Assembly (NCBI GenBank): GCA_035697245.1
Contig: DASSDH010000092.1
Span: 1 to 27,654 of the forward strand
Direction: 5' to 3'
DNA length: 27,654 nt
Origin: JACVRX01 sp035697245
GTDB taxonomy: Bacteria > Actinomycetota > Actinomycetes > Jiangellales > Jiangellaceae
A program made the position numbers and the translations under genes. A model generated the notes under the pieces. The model did not search any database. It was not told the origin of the DNA and worked only from the letters and a program-made list of their open reading frames with translations. Positions 14,804-23,100 of the stretch are shown in pieces; position 1 is the first letter of the stretch, and each line of letters opens with the position of its first letter.

Positions 14804-15110
14804 ATGCGTATGCGACCGATCCGGGTGGTCTTCGAAGCTGATTTCTCGGCTGAGTCGAGCGAGGACGGGCTCGCGGCAATAGGTGACGCGCTGATGGCGG
14901 GTCTGATCGATGCCGGCGCGATCGACCCGTTCGTGTCGATGCCGGAACAACAGCCTGCTGGTCGACGTCGTCGTGGAGGCCGAGGGTCAAGCGGGTGCCC
15001 TGCGCGGCGGCGCTGCCGTTATCCACACCGCGCTGCAGACCGGCGGCGTCGGCAAGCGGGTGGCGCTACGCGCGTCGATGGTCCGGACCGAGGACGTCGT
15101 TCCCGGGTAG
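14804..15110 (+). pseudogene. Hypothetical gene with apparent one-base frameshift
   Basis: ATG 14804 opens MRMRPIRVVFEADFSAESSE, DGLAAIGDALMAGLIDAGAI, DPFVSMPE in one frame. The sequence NSLLVDVVVEAEGQAGALRG, GAAVIHTALQTGGVGKRVAL, ending TAG 15110, lies in another. Joined near 14948-14955 they form a ~100-residue alpha/beta protein with consistent codon use. Without the shift, the first frame degenerates into arginine-rich noise. No family recognised. It sits 14 bases after the previous small gene, in the same operon. A programmed shift is possible, but there is no classic slippery heptamer. Confidence 0.45.
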
Positions 15111-15137
15111 CAGCCTTGGTCCATCGGCATCACCCGT

Positions 15138-15416
15138 TCAAGAGGCCGGTCGACGTCGACGCGCCTGGGCAGACCGCAGGGCCAGCCGCGTCATGTGGGC
15201 CCGCTGGGCGTGCTCGGCTCGACGGGCGCGCTCCGTCGGGCTGAGCCGGCCGTCTGGGTCGACCTGTTCCTCGAAGCGAGCCAGCGCCGCCTTGCGAGCG
15301 GGGGCGGTGCGGCCCGAACGGTCATCGGTCTTCGCCCACGAGATGTGCGCGGCCATGCGGGCTTGCAGGACCCGTTCGGATGGCGTGAGCCCGTTGGACG
15401 GCTGGGACCTGTCCAT
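15138..15416 (-). CDS. Conserved small basic protein of actinobacterial elements
   Basis: ATG 15416, 92 residues: LTPSERVLQARMAAHISWAK, then APARKAALARFEEQVDPDGR, LSPTERARRAEHAQRAHMTR. The pattern (LTP.ER, RAAH.SWA, FE.QVDP.G.L.P.ERARRAEHARKAH) is one I know as a widespread actinobacterial hypothetical protein, common near plasmid and element genes. It is helical and strongly basic, so nucleic-acid contact is possible. Its start codon is 2 bases from the stop of the 150-residue gene upstream, indicating one operon reading leftward. Confidence 0.65.
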   Translation of the reverse strand: MDRSQPSNGLTPSERVLQARMAAHISWAKTDDRSGRTAPARKAALARFEEQVDPDGRLSPTERARRAEHAQRAHMTRLALRSAQARRRRPAS

Positions 15417-15418
15417 GG

Positions 15419-15871
15419 CTAGAGCCCCAGGCCGCGGCCCGGATGCTGCCGCCGCAGCACCGCTCGACGTGACGCTGGCTCGTGGGCGGCGAGGCGCTCA
15501 TCGAGTCGTCGCGCGATGGCCGTACGCCCAGCGTCAAGGTGTCGCAGCGCCTTCGCGGCGGCGCGTGGCCGTTGCGCTGCGAGGTCGTCGAGTGAGCGCA
15601 GCGCCTCTTGCAACTGTTGCTGGACCCGGGTGGGGATGACGTACTCGAGCAGCGGGCGGGCGTGGTCGTGTTCCCATTCGTCGAGGGCGGCGTCATGGCC
15701 GGCATCGGTGGGCTCGTAGTGGCCTGTTCCCGTCCATCCGCAGTCGCACGCGGCGATGTACCCGGTGAAGCGGTTTGTGGCGCTGGTCCACCGTGACGTG
15801 GTGGTGCCGTCGGTCAGCCGGCGGAGGGGATAGCCCTCTTGGCCGTCGAGGTCGTCGAGGATGGCGCCCAT
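15419..15871 (-). CDS. Hypothetical protein with C2H2-like zinc motif
   Basis: ATG 15871, 150 residues. Residues ~40-70 (AACDCGWTGTGHYEPTDAGH, then ALDEWEHDHARPL) hold CxC followed by spaced histidines, consistent with a small zinc-binding module. The remainder is helical (RVQQQLQEALRSLDDLAAQR, HLDAGRTAIARRLDERLAAH). It lies 72 bases downstream of the relaxase and 2 bases upstream of the small basic protein, all on the minus strand, so the three probably form a mobilisation operon. It could be a relaxosome accessory protein, but that is inference from position only. Confidence 0.6.
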   Translation of the reverse strand: MGAILDDLDGQEGYPLRRLTDGTTTSRWTSATNRFTGYIAACDCGWTGTGHYEPTDAGHDAALDEWEHDHARPLLEYVIPTRVQQQLQEALRSLDDLAAQRPRAAAKALRHLDAGRTAIARRLDERLAAHEPASRRAVLRRQHPGRGLGL

Positions 15872-15917
15872 GGTTCGTCTCCTGGTTTTCGGTTCACCCC
15901 TCTAGGCCCCCCGATCC

Positions 15918-15931
15918 GGCCGAAATCTCAC
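15918..15931 (+). repeat. 14-bp direct repeat flanking the relaxase, copy 1
   Basis: GGCCGAAATCTCAC, repeated exactly at 18655-18668. The two copies lie just outside both ends of the relaxase gene, in the same orientation. Confidence 0.5.
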
Positions 15932-15943
15932 ATTGCATTCGGG

Positions 15944-18580
15944 TTACAGCCCAAGCCCGCGGGCGACCGATGGCCTCGGCTTCCGGCCGAGCGTGTGACG
16001 CAGGGGCTCTCGGGTCATCTCGGCTGCGGGTGGCTCAAGGCCGGCGGCGCGGTAGAGCTGGTCACGGACGGCATGGGCGGTGAGGGCGTTGGCGGGCCGG
16101 GCGCTGGCGGCGCCGAAGGCGTCTTGCGGGTCGGCGAGACCGGTGGGGTCGAGGACGAGAGCCCGGTTGTGCCGTCGACCGCGCGTCATGCCCACGTAGA
16201 TGCCCGCGCGGCTGGAGCCGGGCTCGACGACGCAGATGGCGTGGTCGGTGGTGATGCCTTGGTTGCCGTAGCCGGTGACGGCCCACCCCAGCTCGACATG
16301 GCGGGCGACGTAGTCGAGTGGGAGCTTGACGGTGCCACGGTCGGGGTCAGCGACCGCCAGCGAGCCGTCCCGGCCGACAGCCAGGACTGTCCAGGTGTGC
16401 CGGTTACGCACCACCGCGCCGGTGTCGCTGACCAGCAGCGCGTTGCGGCGGGTCGCGATCTGGTCGCCAACGAAGGCCCGGGTTCCGCCGGCCAACTCGG
16501 CCGCCAGGCGTGCGCGTCGGCGGTGGCGATGGCGTTGGATCTCCAGGTTGATCGCTCGGGCGGTGGCGGAGGTGGCGCAGGTAATCGCCAGCGATTCGCC
16601 TCGCCCGTCGACGGCGTCGTGTAGGCGGGCGACGCGGGCTGGGATGAGCGCAGGGTGGGCGGTCTCGAGGCGCTGATGGGCGGCGTAGGTTTGCGCGGCC
16701 GCGGGGTCGCCGCGTCGCAGGGCCAGGCTGGCGGCGGCTTGCCAGTCGTCGGCGAAGCGGTGGACCCCGTCGAGGTGGTGGGCGGGGAGGGTGTCGCACC
16801 AGTGGGCGAACATGCCGCCGCGGCCGACCGCGGGCAGCTGGTAGGGATCGCCGACGCAGACCAGCCGCCAGAACCGGGCATCGGCCAGGCGGACGAGCCG
16901 GGCGAGATCTTCGGTGGCAGCCATACCGGCCTCGTCCAAGATCACGGTGCTGCCCGCGGGCAGCGCGGGTATCCGACCCGTCTGGCCTTGGCCGTGGAGG
17001 AATCGGGCGAGGGTGGTCGCTGTACAGCCGGTCTCGCGGGCCAATACGTCGGCCGCCTTGCCCGATGGCGCCAACCCCACGGCAGTGCGCCCCCGGCCGC
17101 GCAGGCCAGCGATGCCAGCGCGGAGCATCGTCGTCTTGCCGGCTCCTGCCGGGCCGACGACGAGCACCAGCCGGTGCGTACCGGCTACTGCTCGGGCCGC
17201 GGCGGCCTGCGCGCCCTCCCCAGCAGCCGCCGGAACCACGCCGGCCGCCTGACGTGCCCAGCGCATCAGAGCGGCTTCCTGGTCGAGGATGGCCTGCGTG
17301 GTCAGGCGCCGGTCGGTGACATGCTCGCTGACGGGCCGGCCGGCGAGCCTGCGGGCCACCGCGCCGCGAGCGGGTGGGTGCAGTCCGAGGCACCGTCCGG
17401 CTGCCTCCGCGGCGAGCTCGTCAACCAGTTCGACGAGCTGCTGGCCGGAGCCGGTGGCATCGGCTGGTAGGAGGGTGGCGATCTCGCGAGCCACATCAGC
17501 CTGCAACCACGTGGCACCTTGCTGGCCCACTCGCGCGAGCGCCTCGGCGATCACCCCGTTCCGGTCGGTGTGACCGAAGCCAGGGAGCTCCCGCTGGGAC
17601 GACGGCAGCGACAAAGCGTCGAACCCCAGCGCCGCCGCTCGGCCACGCCACTCGGCACGCAGGGCATCGGCGTCGAGGGCCGCTTGCTTGTCTGGCCGGC
17701 TGGATACCACTGCTTTGCGTTCCACTCGGGCGATCGTCCGCGCATCGGGATCGACGCCGTCGTGTTCGGCGGCCCAGCGAGCCACGAGCTCCCGCAGCTT
17801 GTCATCGACCTGCGTGGATCGCTGGGAGAACTCGACGATCAGCTCGTCGGGAACGCCGACAATGTCGGCGTGGCCGCCGACGACCGGGCCCCACGTGATA
17901 CCGAGGCGGGTACTGAGCTCGGAGCGCAGGGCGGCGTCGTAGACCCAGCCGATGCTGCGCTGCTGGTACTTGAGGAACCGGGCATCCAACGCCAGCCACC
18001 TGCCGGTCGGGTCCTGGACCTTGGCCCAGATCACGGCGTGGGTATGCAATTGCGGATCCGCGGTCCGACTCGTGTGCTGGCGGAACAGCGCCACTACCAA
18101 CCCCTGGGTATCGACTTGATCGATGCCATCTCGGCCTCGTCGGGTCACAGCTCCGTGGCGTTCCAGCCACCCCAGCGCCGCGTCGACGGCGGCGTCATGC
18201 GCGGCGGTCACCTCGGCGCGCACCCAGGGGTCGGCGCTGAGCGCCCACAGCACCGATACCGACTTGGCCGCCGAGAACGTCGCGTCGAACCCCCGCGCCG
18301 ACTTGTCCCCGAACCGGCGCCCCAGCGGGGCCCCCGTGGCGGGGTGGCGGCCCTCCAGGAGGGCCTGCAGCTGCTCGGGCAAGACCTCGCCCTCCAGTCC
18401 GACGGACGGACAGCCCGAGCCCCACCAGCGGCCCGGTGGCTCGGCGGGATCCAGGTAGTAGTCCACTGGCCCACGCGCCACGCGGTCCCAGCCCAGCTGG
18501 TCGCGGCCGAGGTCCGCGTAGTAGCCGATGAGCCGCGCCACCGCGTCGCCGGCGGCCTTCAACGTCACCGCGCGCATCAC
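15944..18580 (-). CDS. MobF-family conjugative relaxase with RecD-like helicase
   Basis: GTG 18580 (ATG 18577 adjacent) after GGGGGAACG; 878 residues, shorter than TrwC/TraI (about 970-1750) but complete for both functions. TrwC relaxase domain: catalytic tyrosine pair Y20-Y21 (LIGYYADLG), FDATFSAAKSVSVLWAL (~98-114), and the metal-binding three-His signature H169, H179, H181 (RQHTSR, QLHTHAVIW). Helicase: Walker A GPAGAGKTT (476-484), Walker B VILDEAGM (547-554), GDPYQLPAVGRGG, and motif VI VGMTRGR near the C-terminus. It nicks oriT, stays covalently bound to the strand and unwinds it for transfer. No coupling protein or secretion genes are nearby. Two small genes follow in the same direction. 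Confidence 0.95.
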   Translation of the reverse strand: MMRAVTLKAAGDAVARLIGYYADLGRDQLGWDRVARGPVDYYLDPAEPPGRWWGSGCPSVGLEGEVLPEQLQALLEGRHPATGAPLGRRFGDKSARGFDATFSAAKSVSVLWALSADPWVRAEVTAAHDAAVDAALGWLERHGAVTRRGRDGIDQVDTQGLVVALFRQHTSRTADPQLHTHAVIWAKVQDPTGRWLALDARFLKYQQRSIGWVYDAALRSELSTRLGITWGPVVGGHADIVGVPDELIVEFSQRSTQVDDKLRELVARWAAEHDGVDPDARTIARVERKAVVSSRPDKQAALDADALRAEWRGRAAALGFDALSLPSSQRELPGFGHTDRNGVIAEALARVGQQGATWLQADVAREIATLLPADATGSGQQLVELVDELAAEAAGRCLGLHPPARGAVARRLAGRPVSEHVTDRRLTTQAILDQEAALMRWARQAAGVVPAAAGEGAQAAAARAVAGTHRLVLVVGPAGAGKTTMLRAGIAGLRGRGRTAVGLAPSGKAADVLARETGCTATTLARFLHGQGQTGRIPALPAGSTVILDEAGMAATEDLARLVRLADARFWRLVCVGDPYQLPAVGRGGMFAHWCDTLPAHHLDGVHRFADDWQAAASLALRRGDPAAAQTYAAHQRLETAHPALIPARVARLHDAVDGRGESLAITCATSATARAINLEIQRHRHRRRARLAAELAGGTRAFVGDQIATRRNALLVSDTGAVVRNRHTWTVLAVGRDGSLAVADPDRGTVKLPLDYVARHVELGWAVTGYGNQGITTDHAICVVEPGSSRAGIYVGMTRGRRHNRALVLDPTGLADPQDAFGAASARPANALTAHAVRDQLYRAAGLEPPAAEMTREPLRHTLGRKPRPSVARGLGL

Positions 18581-18654
18581 GGCGCCGTTCCCCCGGGCCC
18601 CAATGCACTCGTCTGCTCGCGTTGAGGTTCGATGCAGTACTAGGCCGCGTAGCG

Positions 18655-18668
18655 GGCCGAAATCTCAC
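18655..18668 (+). repeat. 14-bp direct repeat flanking the relaxase, copy 2
   Basis: Second copy of GGCCGAAATCTCAC, 75 bases upstream of the relaxase start. Confidence 0.5.
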
Positions 18669-19011
18669 GCGTGGATCGGAGGTTTTTCGGCTTCTTGGGG
18701 CCGCTGTCCTGGGGTCGGAATGGTAGGCGGGCGGCGGTGGAGGGGTCGCCTGGCTGATTCTTGGGCCGCGGTCGAAGGCGCTGGGAACATGAGCTGAAGC
18801 GGTCGGCGTCCTTTGTCAAGGCGCGCAGCGAGCAGCCATGGGATCGGCTTGGCCCCGCAAAGAGCGGTCAGCATCGGCTCGAGCCGGCGTTGGGGGACTG
18901 GTGACGGTCGTCGACCGGTCCGGGTCGCCGAGGCCGGGCGCTGGCGACACGACACATCGAGGCCGGCCCGAGTCGTTTCACGGCACGCCGTGTGTGGGCG
19001 GACAGCAGGAT

Positions 19012-19053
19012 CTGCCCAGCGGCGGCCATGAGAGGCTGCCCAACGGCGGCCAT
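19012..19053 (+). repeat. Tandem 18-bp repeat, period 24
   Basis: CTGCCCAGCGGCGGCCAT (19012-19029) and CTGCCCAACGGCGGCCAT (19036-19053), one mismatch, just upstream of the truncated recombinase. On the other strand each unit begins ATGGCCGCC and contains TGGGCAG. Possible remnant of a transposon end or a protein-binding site. Confidence 0.5.
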
Positions 19054-19070
19054 CTCGCCAAGCAGCGTGC

Positions 19071-19628
19071 CTGCTCGAACCCTTCCTCCAACAGGTCTGG
19101 GTCACCGGCCCCGGCAACCCCGAGCCCGGCCAGGTGGTGCTCACCCCGACCGAGCGCGAGAGGGCCGCGGCCCGTGACCTGCCAGTCGATCTGACCGCTA
19201 TCCCGACCGAACACGGGCTGGGCACGTTCAAACCCGTCGTCGGTGGCGTCGACTGCCCGTTCGGCCGTGACTGCCACAACTGCGAGCACTTCCTGTTGAC
19301 CGGCGCCGACTACGGCTACTGGAAACGCCAGGGACAACGCTGGGCCACGCTCGCCGAAGGCGCCCCCGACGCCACCACCCGCGACTACATCTACACGGCA
19401 TTCGAGAAGAGCTCACAGGCCCTCGCCGGCCCGGAGAAAGCCCTCGTCGCGCTCGGGCTTCTCGACGCCGCCAAGCAACTCGACCTGCGCAGCCCCCACC
19501 AGCACTTCTTCGACCCCATCTGGACCCAGGGCTGGCGCACCGGCGACCTCGTCCACATCGGCACCGAACACGACAGCCCCGACCAGCTCCCCGAAGCCGG
19601 CGACGACAAAGAGCGGGCCGCGTCGTGA
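19071..19628 (+). pseudogene. C-terminal part of a Tn554-like tyrosine recombinase (TnpB type)
   Basis: The frame reads LLEPFLQQVWVTGPGNPEPG from about 19071, then VVLTPTERERAAARDLPVDL, a Cys cluster VDCPFGRDCHNCEHFLLTG, YWKRQGQRWATLAEGAPDAT, and ends at TGA 19628. This is the zinc-ribbon-bearing tail that follows the catalytic domain in the large site-specific recombinases encoded upstream of DUF6262 (TnpC-like) genes. The catalytic domain and start are missing, so the gene is a truncated remnant. Its stop overlaps the next start by four bases (GTGA), exactly as in intact two- or three-gene units. Confidence 0.6.
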
Positions 19629-20221
19629 CCGCTCCAGCAGCCAGCCAGAGCCCGGCGAGGCCACAACCCGACAGGGCGATCCAGGCGCGCCGGCGCGATG
19701 CCGCCGCCAAAGCCAAGGCAGTCGAGAAAGCCCTCAAGACACTCGGTCGAACCGGGGCACCAATCACCCGGGCAGCCGTGGCCCGGCTCGCCGGCGTGCC
19801 ACGGTCGTTCACCTACGAAAACGAAGCTGCCCGCGCGATCGTCACCGAGGCACAGGCACGCAGCCAGGCCCGCGCCGATGGCCGCACGGTGACGACGACC
19901 GCTCAACAGGAGGCGTCCTAGCGGGAGCGGGCACTCAACGCCGAAGACCAGATCCGGGCCCTGCGCCGTGACCTGGATGCCGAGCGCCGCCTCGTCGCCG
20001 ACCTGATCGGGCAGCTCCGAGAACCCGACGGCACCTGGATCGAACACGACCGCAACCGGCTCCGCGCCGAGAACCAGCAGCTGCTCGCAGAACGCAACCA
20101 GCTGCTACGGGAACGCGTCGGACTCCAACGCAAGCTCGACGGCGCCCGCGCCAACATCTCCCGCATCAACCAGCGCCAGGTCACCCAACTATTCCCGGCC
20201 GGGCCGGGCACCCGACGTTGA
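19625..20221 (+). pseudogene. DUF6262 / TnpC-like protein interrupted by TAG
   Basis: GTG 19625 opens a protein with DRAIQARRRDAAAKAKAVEK and a helix-turn-helix-like region GAPITRAAVARLAGVPRSFT, where the tail SFTYENE matches the SxLY pattern of DUF6262. TAG at 19919-19921 stops it after 98 residues. The same frame then continues without another stop as RERALNAEDQIRALRRDLDA, LREPDGTWIEHDRNRLRAEN, RERVGLQRKLDGARANISRI, a coiled coil ending at TGA 20221. This is the normal C-terminal half, so a Trp codon (TGG) probably became TAG. In Tn554-like units this accessory protein aids orientation and specificity of transposition. Confidence 0.65.
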
Positions 20222-20245
20222 CGAGGATTGCCGGTCGTCGTTCCG

Positions 20246-21175
20246 CTAGCCCGCCGGCCCGGCGGAGTCACCGAAGCGGACCCCCAGGGCGGTGAAGCTG
20301 GGAATGCCCTCCTCGGCACCGGCGTCCGTGCGAGCCACGATGACGCCGGCCGACGTGCCTGGTGGTTCGAACGCCAGGTTGACCGTGAAGGGCTCGAGCG
20401 TCTCGCCGGAGCCGGCGATCGCCGGTTGCTCCGAGAGCGTGTCCGAGGCGAATCGCTGTCGCAGCAAGACGATCACGGTCCCCTCGTGGCCCCGGCCTCG
20501 ACCGGTGACGGTTACGGGCGACGAAACCGTCCCCTCCTGGCGCGGGCTGTCGATCCTCACGTCCTTGGAGATCGCCGCCACGACGAACCAGTGGGCACCC
20601 TCCAGGCGTCCCCCGACCCAACGCCCTCCCGTTGACCCCAAGGCGATCGTGCTGACCGCCCGGTCGTGTGTCTGTCTCGCCTCCTCTCGGCCGAACACGT
20701 CGACCTCCCCACCCCCGGCGAAGAGTTCGCGGAACTCCGAGAGCGGCGGGTCGGGTATCCCCATGACCTCCTCGACGAAAGACCGGGCCGCCTCGGACGG
20801 ATCGGTGAACCGCTGCACGTCGGGGTCCGGCCACAGCGCCAGGTCAAGCAGGTCGTCGGGCGCGGGCGTCTCCGTGTCACGATCGGATGCGGATGGCGAC
20901 GGCGAGGTGAGGCTTGTCTGGTCGGCCGGTTGCGGACCAGTGCGGACTGAGTCGGGCCGAGCGTCGGGCCACAGCAGAATGAGCCCGACGACAACACCCG
21001 CGGATGCAAGCGCGACGAGGAACCGAAACCCGGTTCGTCCGTGGCCCCGCCCGCCATCGAGAGTTGGCGTGGGCGCGGCCGATTGCGCCAGCTGACGCTC
21101 GACGTCATCCCAGCCCACGCGTGGCGCAACGCGCTGAAGGGCAGCCAGCCCGGTCTTGAGGCGGTCGTCGGTCAT
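20246..21175 (-). CDS. Membrane anti-sigma-like protein with Gmad2-type domain
   Basis: ATG 21175, 309 residues. Residues 1-48 are cytoplasmic and charged (LAALQRVAPRVGWDDVERQL); one membrane helix follows at ~50-69 (FRFLVALASAGVVVGLILLW), then a Pro/Ser/Thr-rich linker and an extracytoplasmic part. Residues ~205-300 (IDSPRQEGTVSSPVTVTGRG, then beta strands to the end) fit the immunoglobulin-like spore germination domain Gmad2. The start overlaps the stop of the ECF sigma gene by four bases (ATGA), the classic sigma/anti-sigma coupling, so it probably binds the sigma factor through its N-terminus and reads an envelope signal outside. No zinc HxxxCxxC motif is seen, so the anti-sigma role rests on position and topology. 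Confidence 0.75.
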   Translation of the reverse strand: MTDDRLKTGLAALQRVAPRVGWDDVERQLAQSAAPTPTLDGGRGHGRTGFRFLVALASAGVVVGLILLWPDARPDSVRTGPQPADQTSLTSPSPSASDRDTETPAPDDLLDLALWPDPDVQRFTDPSEAARSFVEEVMGIPDPPLSEFRELFAGGGEVDVFGREEARQTHDRAVSTIALGSTGGRWVGGRLEGAHWFVVAAISKDVRIDSPRQEGTVSSPVTVTGRGRGHEGTVIVLLRQRFASDTLSEQPAIAGSGETLEPFTVNLAFEPPGTSAGVIVARTDAGAEEGIPSFTALGVRFGDSAGPAG

Positions 21176-21681
21176 GGTTTCCTCCTGCGACTTGTGGCCT
21201 TGGGCGAGGGATCAGAACTGAGGGCAACACGCAGACGTCTCCGTGCTCGATGTAGCCGCACGCGGACCGCACCGGGCGAAGCGTCGATGATGCGCCCTAC
21301 CTCGACTGCTGAGAAGCCACCGACGAGCGATAGGACGATCACTCGGCGGTCGGTCTGATTGAGTCGGGCCAATGCGTCGAGCAGGGCGACGAGATCGTCA
21401 GGCAGCGTGTCAGGCGAGGCTTGACATCTTGGAGCGACCTCATGCCGACCCCGTCGAGCGGCGAGCTGGCCGCTGGCGATGCGAAACGCCGCGCGCCACA
21501 CCCAAGCCGCTGGGTCGCGCAAGGCGTCCCCCCGCCGCACAGCCTGGGCGAAGGCTTCGGCCACTGCGTCGGACGCGATCTCGGCATCGTTGGTGTGCGC
21601 GAGCAGGCTTCGCCACAGCCGGGCGTGCTCCGCCTCGAACACCTCCCGCAACCGTTCGTCGGTCACCAGCCCCCTCTCCAT
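21172..21681 (-). CDS. ECF-type RNA polymerase sigma factor
   Basis: I take ATG 21681 (AGGGGAG 4 bases upstream) as start; GTG 21666 is also possible. A longer open frame to 21900 adds sequence without sigma features. 169 residues. Region 2 covers residues ~8-75 (LREVFEAEHARLWRSLLAHT, DAVAEAFAQAVRRG, AWVWRAAFRIASGQLA), and region 4 ~100-155 (LDALARLNQTDRRVIVLSLV, GGFSAVEVGRIIDASPGAVR, VRLHRARRRLRVAL). There is no region 3, which is the ECF architecture. It redirects RNA polymerase to a small regulon, probably including itself. Co-transcribed with the membrane protein overlapping its end. Confidence 0.88.
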   Translation of the reverse strand: MERGLVTDERLREVFEAEHARLWRSLLAHTNDAEIASDAVAEAFAQAVRRGDALRDPAAWVWRAAFRIASGQLAARRGRHEVAPRCQASPDTLPDDLVALLDALARLNQTDRRVIVLSLVGGFSAVEVGRIIDASPGAVRVRLHRARRRLRVALSSDPSPKATSRRRKP

Positions 21682-22111
21682 CGCTCCCCTAAAGGGACTG
21701 ACCAGCTCCGGATCGTTACACGAGGCCACAAGCGACGTGCACCTCGCGGCCGCTGACCCCCGCCCGCCAGGAGCGCCTTGACCAAATGATGTGGGCGTCT
21801 GCCCACGAGGCAGCAGCCTCGTCATGCTCCGGTCCGCCCTCGCCCACAGCGGAGCCGACGCCATCCTGAGCGACCTCGTCAGGCAGGGTGCGCCGGTCAC
21901 GCGGCTGTGGCGCCAGGCCGTGCATACTCGGACCCAACCGCACTGACGGCATCCCTCACATGACGCTGCGAGATGGCGACGCCATCATCATCGACGGCGG
22001 AACGACGACGATGTGCTGACAGCGAAACCGCTACCGGCGCAAAACTTGGTGCCAACGGTCCGGCCATGAACCTGCTCGGACGCTGTGGCGCCCGGAGCAA
22101 GTCGCAGCAGT
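21682..22111 (-). other. Sigma-operon upstream region
   Basis: About 430 bases without a supported gene. It should contain the sigma operon promoter. A 19-codon plus-strand frame at 21960-22019 (TLRDGDAIIIDGGTTT) resembles a DeoR-type sensor motif but is too short to call. Confidence 0.3.
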
Positions 22112-22501
22112 TCAGGCTGACTCGCCGTTGCGGCGCGTCGCAACCACCGCTACCCATGCCAGGACGACCGTCGGGATCAGGAAGATCCCGATCGACGCGG
22201 ACGCTACAAGCGCTGCCGCGGTCAAAGCGACAGCCGTCATCCTCGCCGACCGCTTTGATCGGACCAGCAGCGGGACGAGCGCGACGAGCGCGGGCACGGC
22301 GAGGACGCCGAGAACACTGGCTCCTTCGTTGGTGAGCAACGAAACATTGCTCGACGAACACCGCGTCGCCCCCGCTGACAATTCGACACACGTCACCATC
22401 GTGGCGACCGGTGCGACAGCAACAACGGCGCCGGTGAGCACGGCAGCGGCGAACACGACGAAGTTCCACCTGCGCAGTGACACCGGCTCGCTCACCGACA
22501 C
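22112..22501 (-). CDS. Hypothetical multi-pass membrane protein
   Basis: GTG 22501 (SVSEPVSLRRW) is preferred; TTG 22537 would add 12 residues. 129 residues with a first helix FVVFAAAVLTGAVVAVAPVA, an outside loop with two cysteines (CVELSAGATRC) that could form a disulfide, a second helix SVLGVLAVPALVALVPLLV, a basic inside turn RSKRSARM, and one or two final helices (VALTAAALVASASIGIFLIP, TVVLAWVAVVA). No family recognised. It is divergent from the GNAT gene and alone on its strand. Confidence 0.6.
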   Translation of the reverse strand: MSVSEPVSLRRWNFVVFAAAVLTGAVVAVAPVATMVTCVELSAGATRCSSSNVSLLTNEGASVLGVLAVPALVALVPLLVRSKRSARMTAVALTAAALVASASIGIFLIPTVVLAWVAVVATRRNGESA

Positions 22502-22646
22502 GAAGCCAGTGCCACCCACATGTCGGTCACAGTCCAACTAGCCCGTGACCAGCCCAATCGGCGCATCCGTTTGTCGGCCGAGCAGTGAAATCGATGATGG
22601 GCAATGAGGTGTCCTACTCCTCGCGAGGGCGATCAGCGACGACGAG

Positions 22647-23087
22647 ATGGTCGACCTCGTGGAGTCCCACGGTGGCCGAGCTGAGGCCGGCTGGTGGGAC
22701 CAGATCCGCGTGCACAGTCTGGGTTGGGTCGCTGCCTGCGACGGCGATGGCGTCCTCGTCGGGTTCGTGAACGTCGCATGGGACGGTGGCGACCGCGCCT
22801 TCTTGGTCGACACCAAGACGCTCGGCAGCTGCCAGCGCCGGGGAATCGGGACCGAGGTCGTCCGACGAGCTGCGCTTCATGCTAAAGCCGTGGCTTGCGA
22901 GTGGCTCCCCGTCGATTTCGAGCCTGACCTCACGCCTCTCTACTTCGACGCGTGCGGCTTTCGGCCGACGGACGCCGGGCTCATCCACCTCTGCTCGCAG
23001 GACTCACAGCGAGTCGCAGTCCCGGCGATCAACGACGCCGCCGCCTCGGGACCCGTCGTCGCGCAATTCCGTCGACGGGGCGAGTGA
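22647..23087 (+). CDS. GNAT-family N-acetyltransferase, 5' end probably frameshifted
   Basis: The open frame from ATG 22647 gives 146 residues: VDLVESHGGRAEAGWWDQIR, WVAACDGDGVLVGFVNVAWD, the acetyl-CoA loop CQRRGIGTEVVRRAALHAKA (Q/RxxGxG/A), and LTPLYFDACGFRPTDAGLIH. These are the strands and pyrophosphate loop of GCN5-related acetyltransferases. In-frame codons before 22647 read ARAISDDEM and extend back to a stop without a start, while GTG 22610 (MSYS) in another frame looks like the true start. One base appears to be missing near 22620. Restarting at ATG 22647 would lose the first strand. The acetylated substrate is unknown. Confidence 0.72.
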   Translation: MVDLVESHGGRAEAGWWDQIRVHSLGWVAACDGDGVLVGFVNVAWDGGDRAFLVDTKTLGSCQRRGIGTEVVRRAALHAKAVACEWLPVDFEPDLTPLYFDACGFRPTDAGLIHLCSQDSQRVAVPAINDAAASGPVVAQFRRRGE

Positions 23088-23100
23088 GCGGTCCGGAAGA

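Larger units (their letters stand above)
18581..19070 (-). other. Relaxase upstream region, candidate oriT site
   Basis: About 490 bases with no firm gene. oriT of MobF elements normally lies directly upstream of the relaxase, so 18581-18800 is the place to look; I cannot point to a nic sequence. A minus-strand frame 18871-18665 (MLTALCGAKPIPWLLAARLD onward, 68 residues) has a good codon profile but no known family. Confidence 0.35.

Noticed and set aside
16655..18625. Long plus-strand open frames (271 and 368 codons) opposite the relaxase
   Set aside because: Antisense shadows of the high-GC MobF gene, which has all its motifs on the minus strand.
21960..22019. 19-codon frame TLRDGDAIIIDGGTTT resembling a DeoR sensor motif
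   Set aside because: Too short, with no flanking similarity; could be chance.
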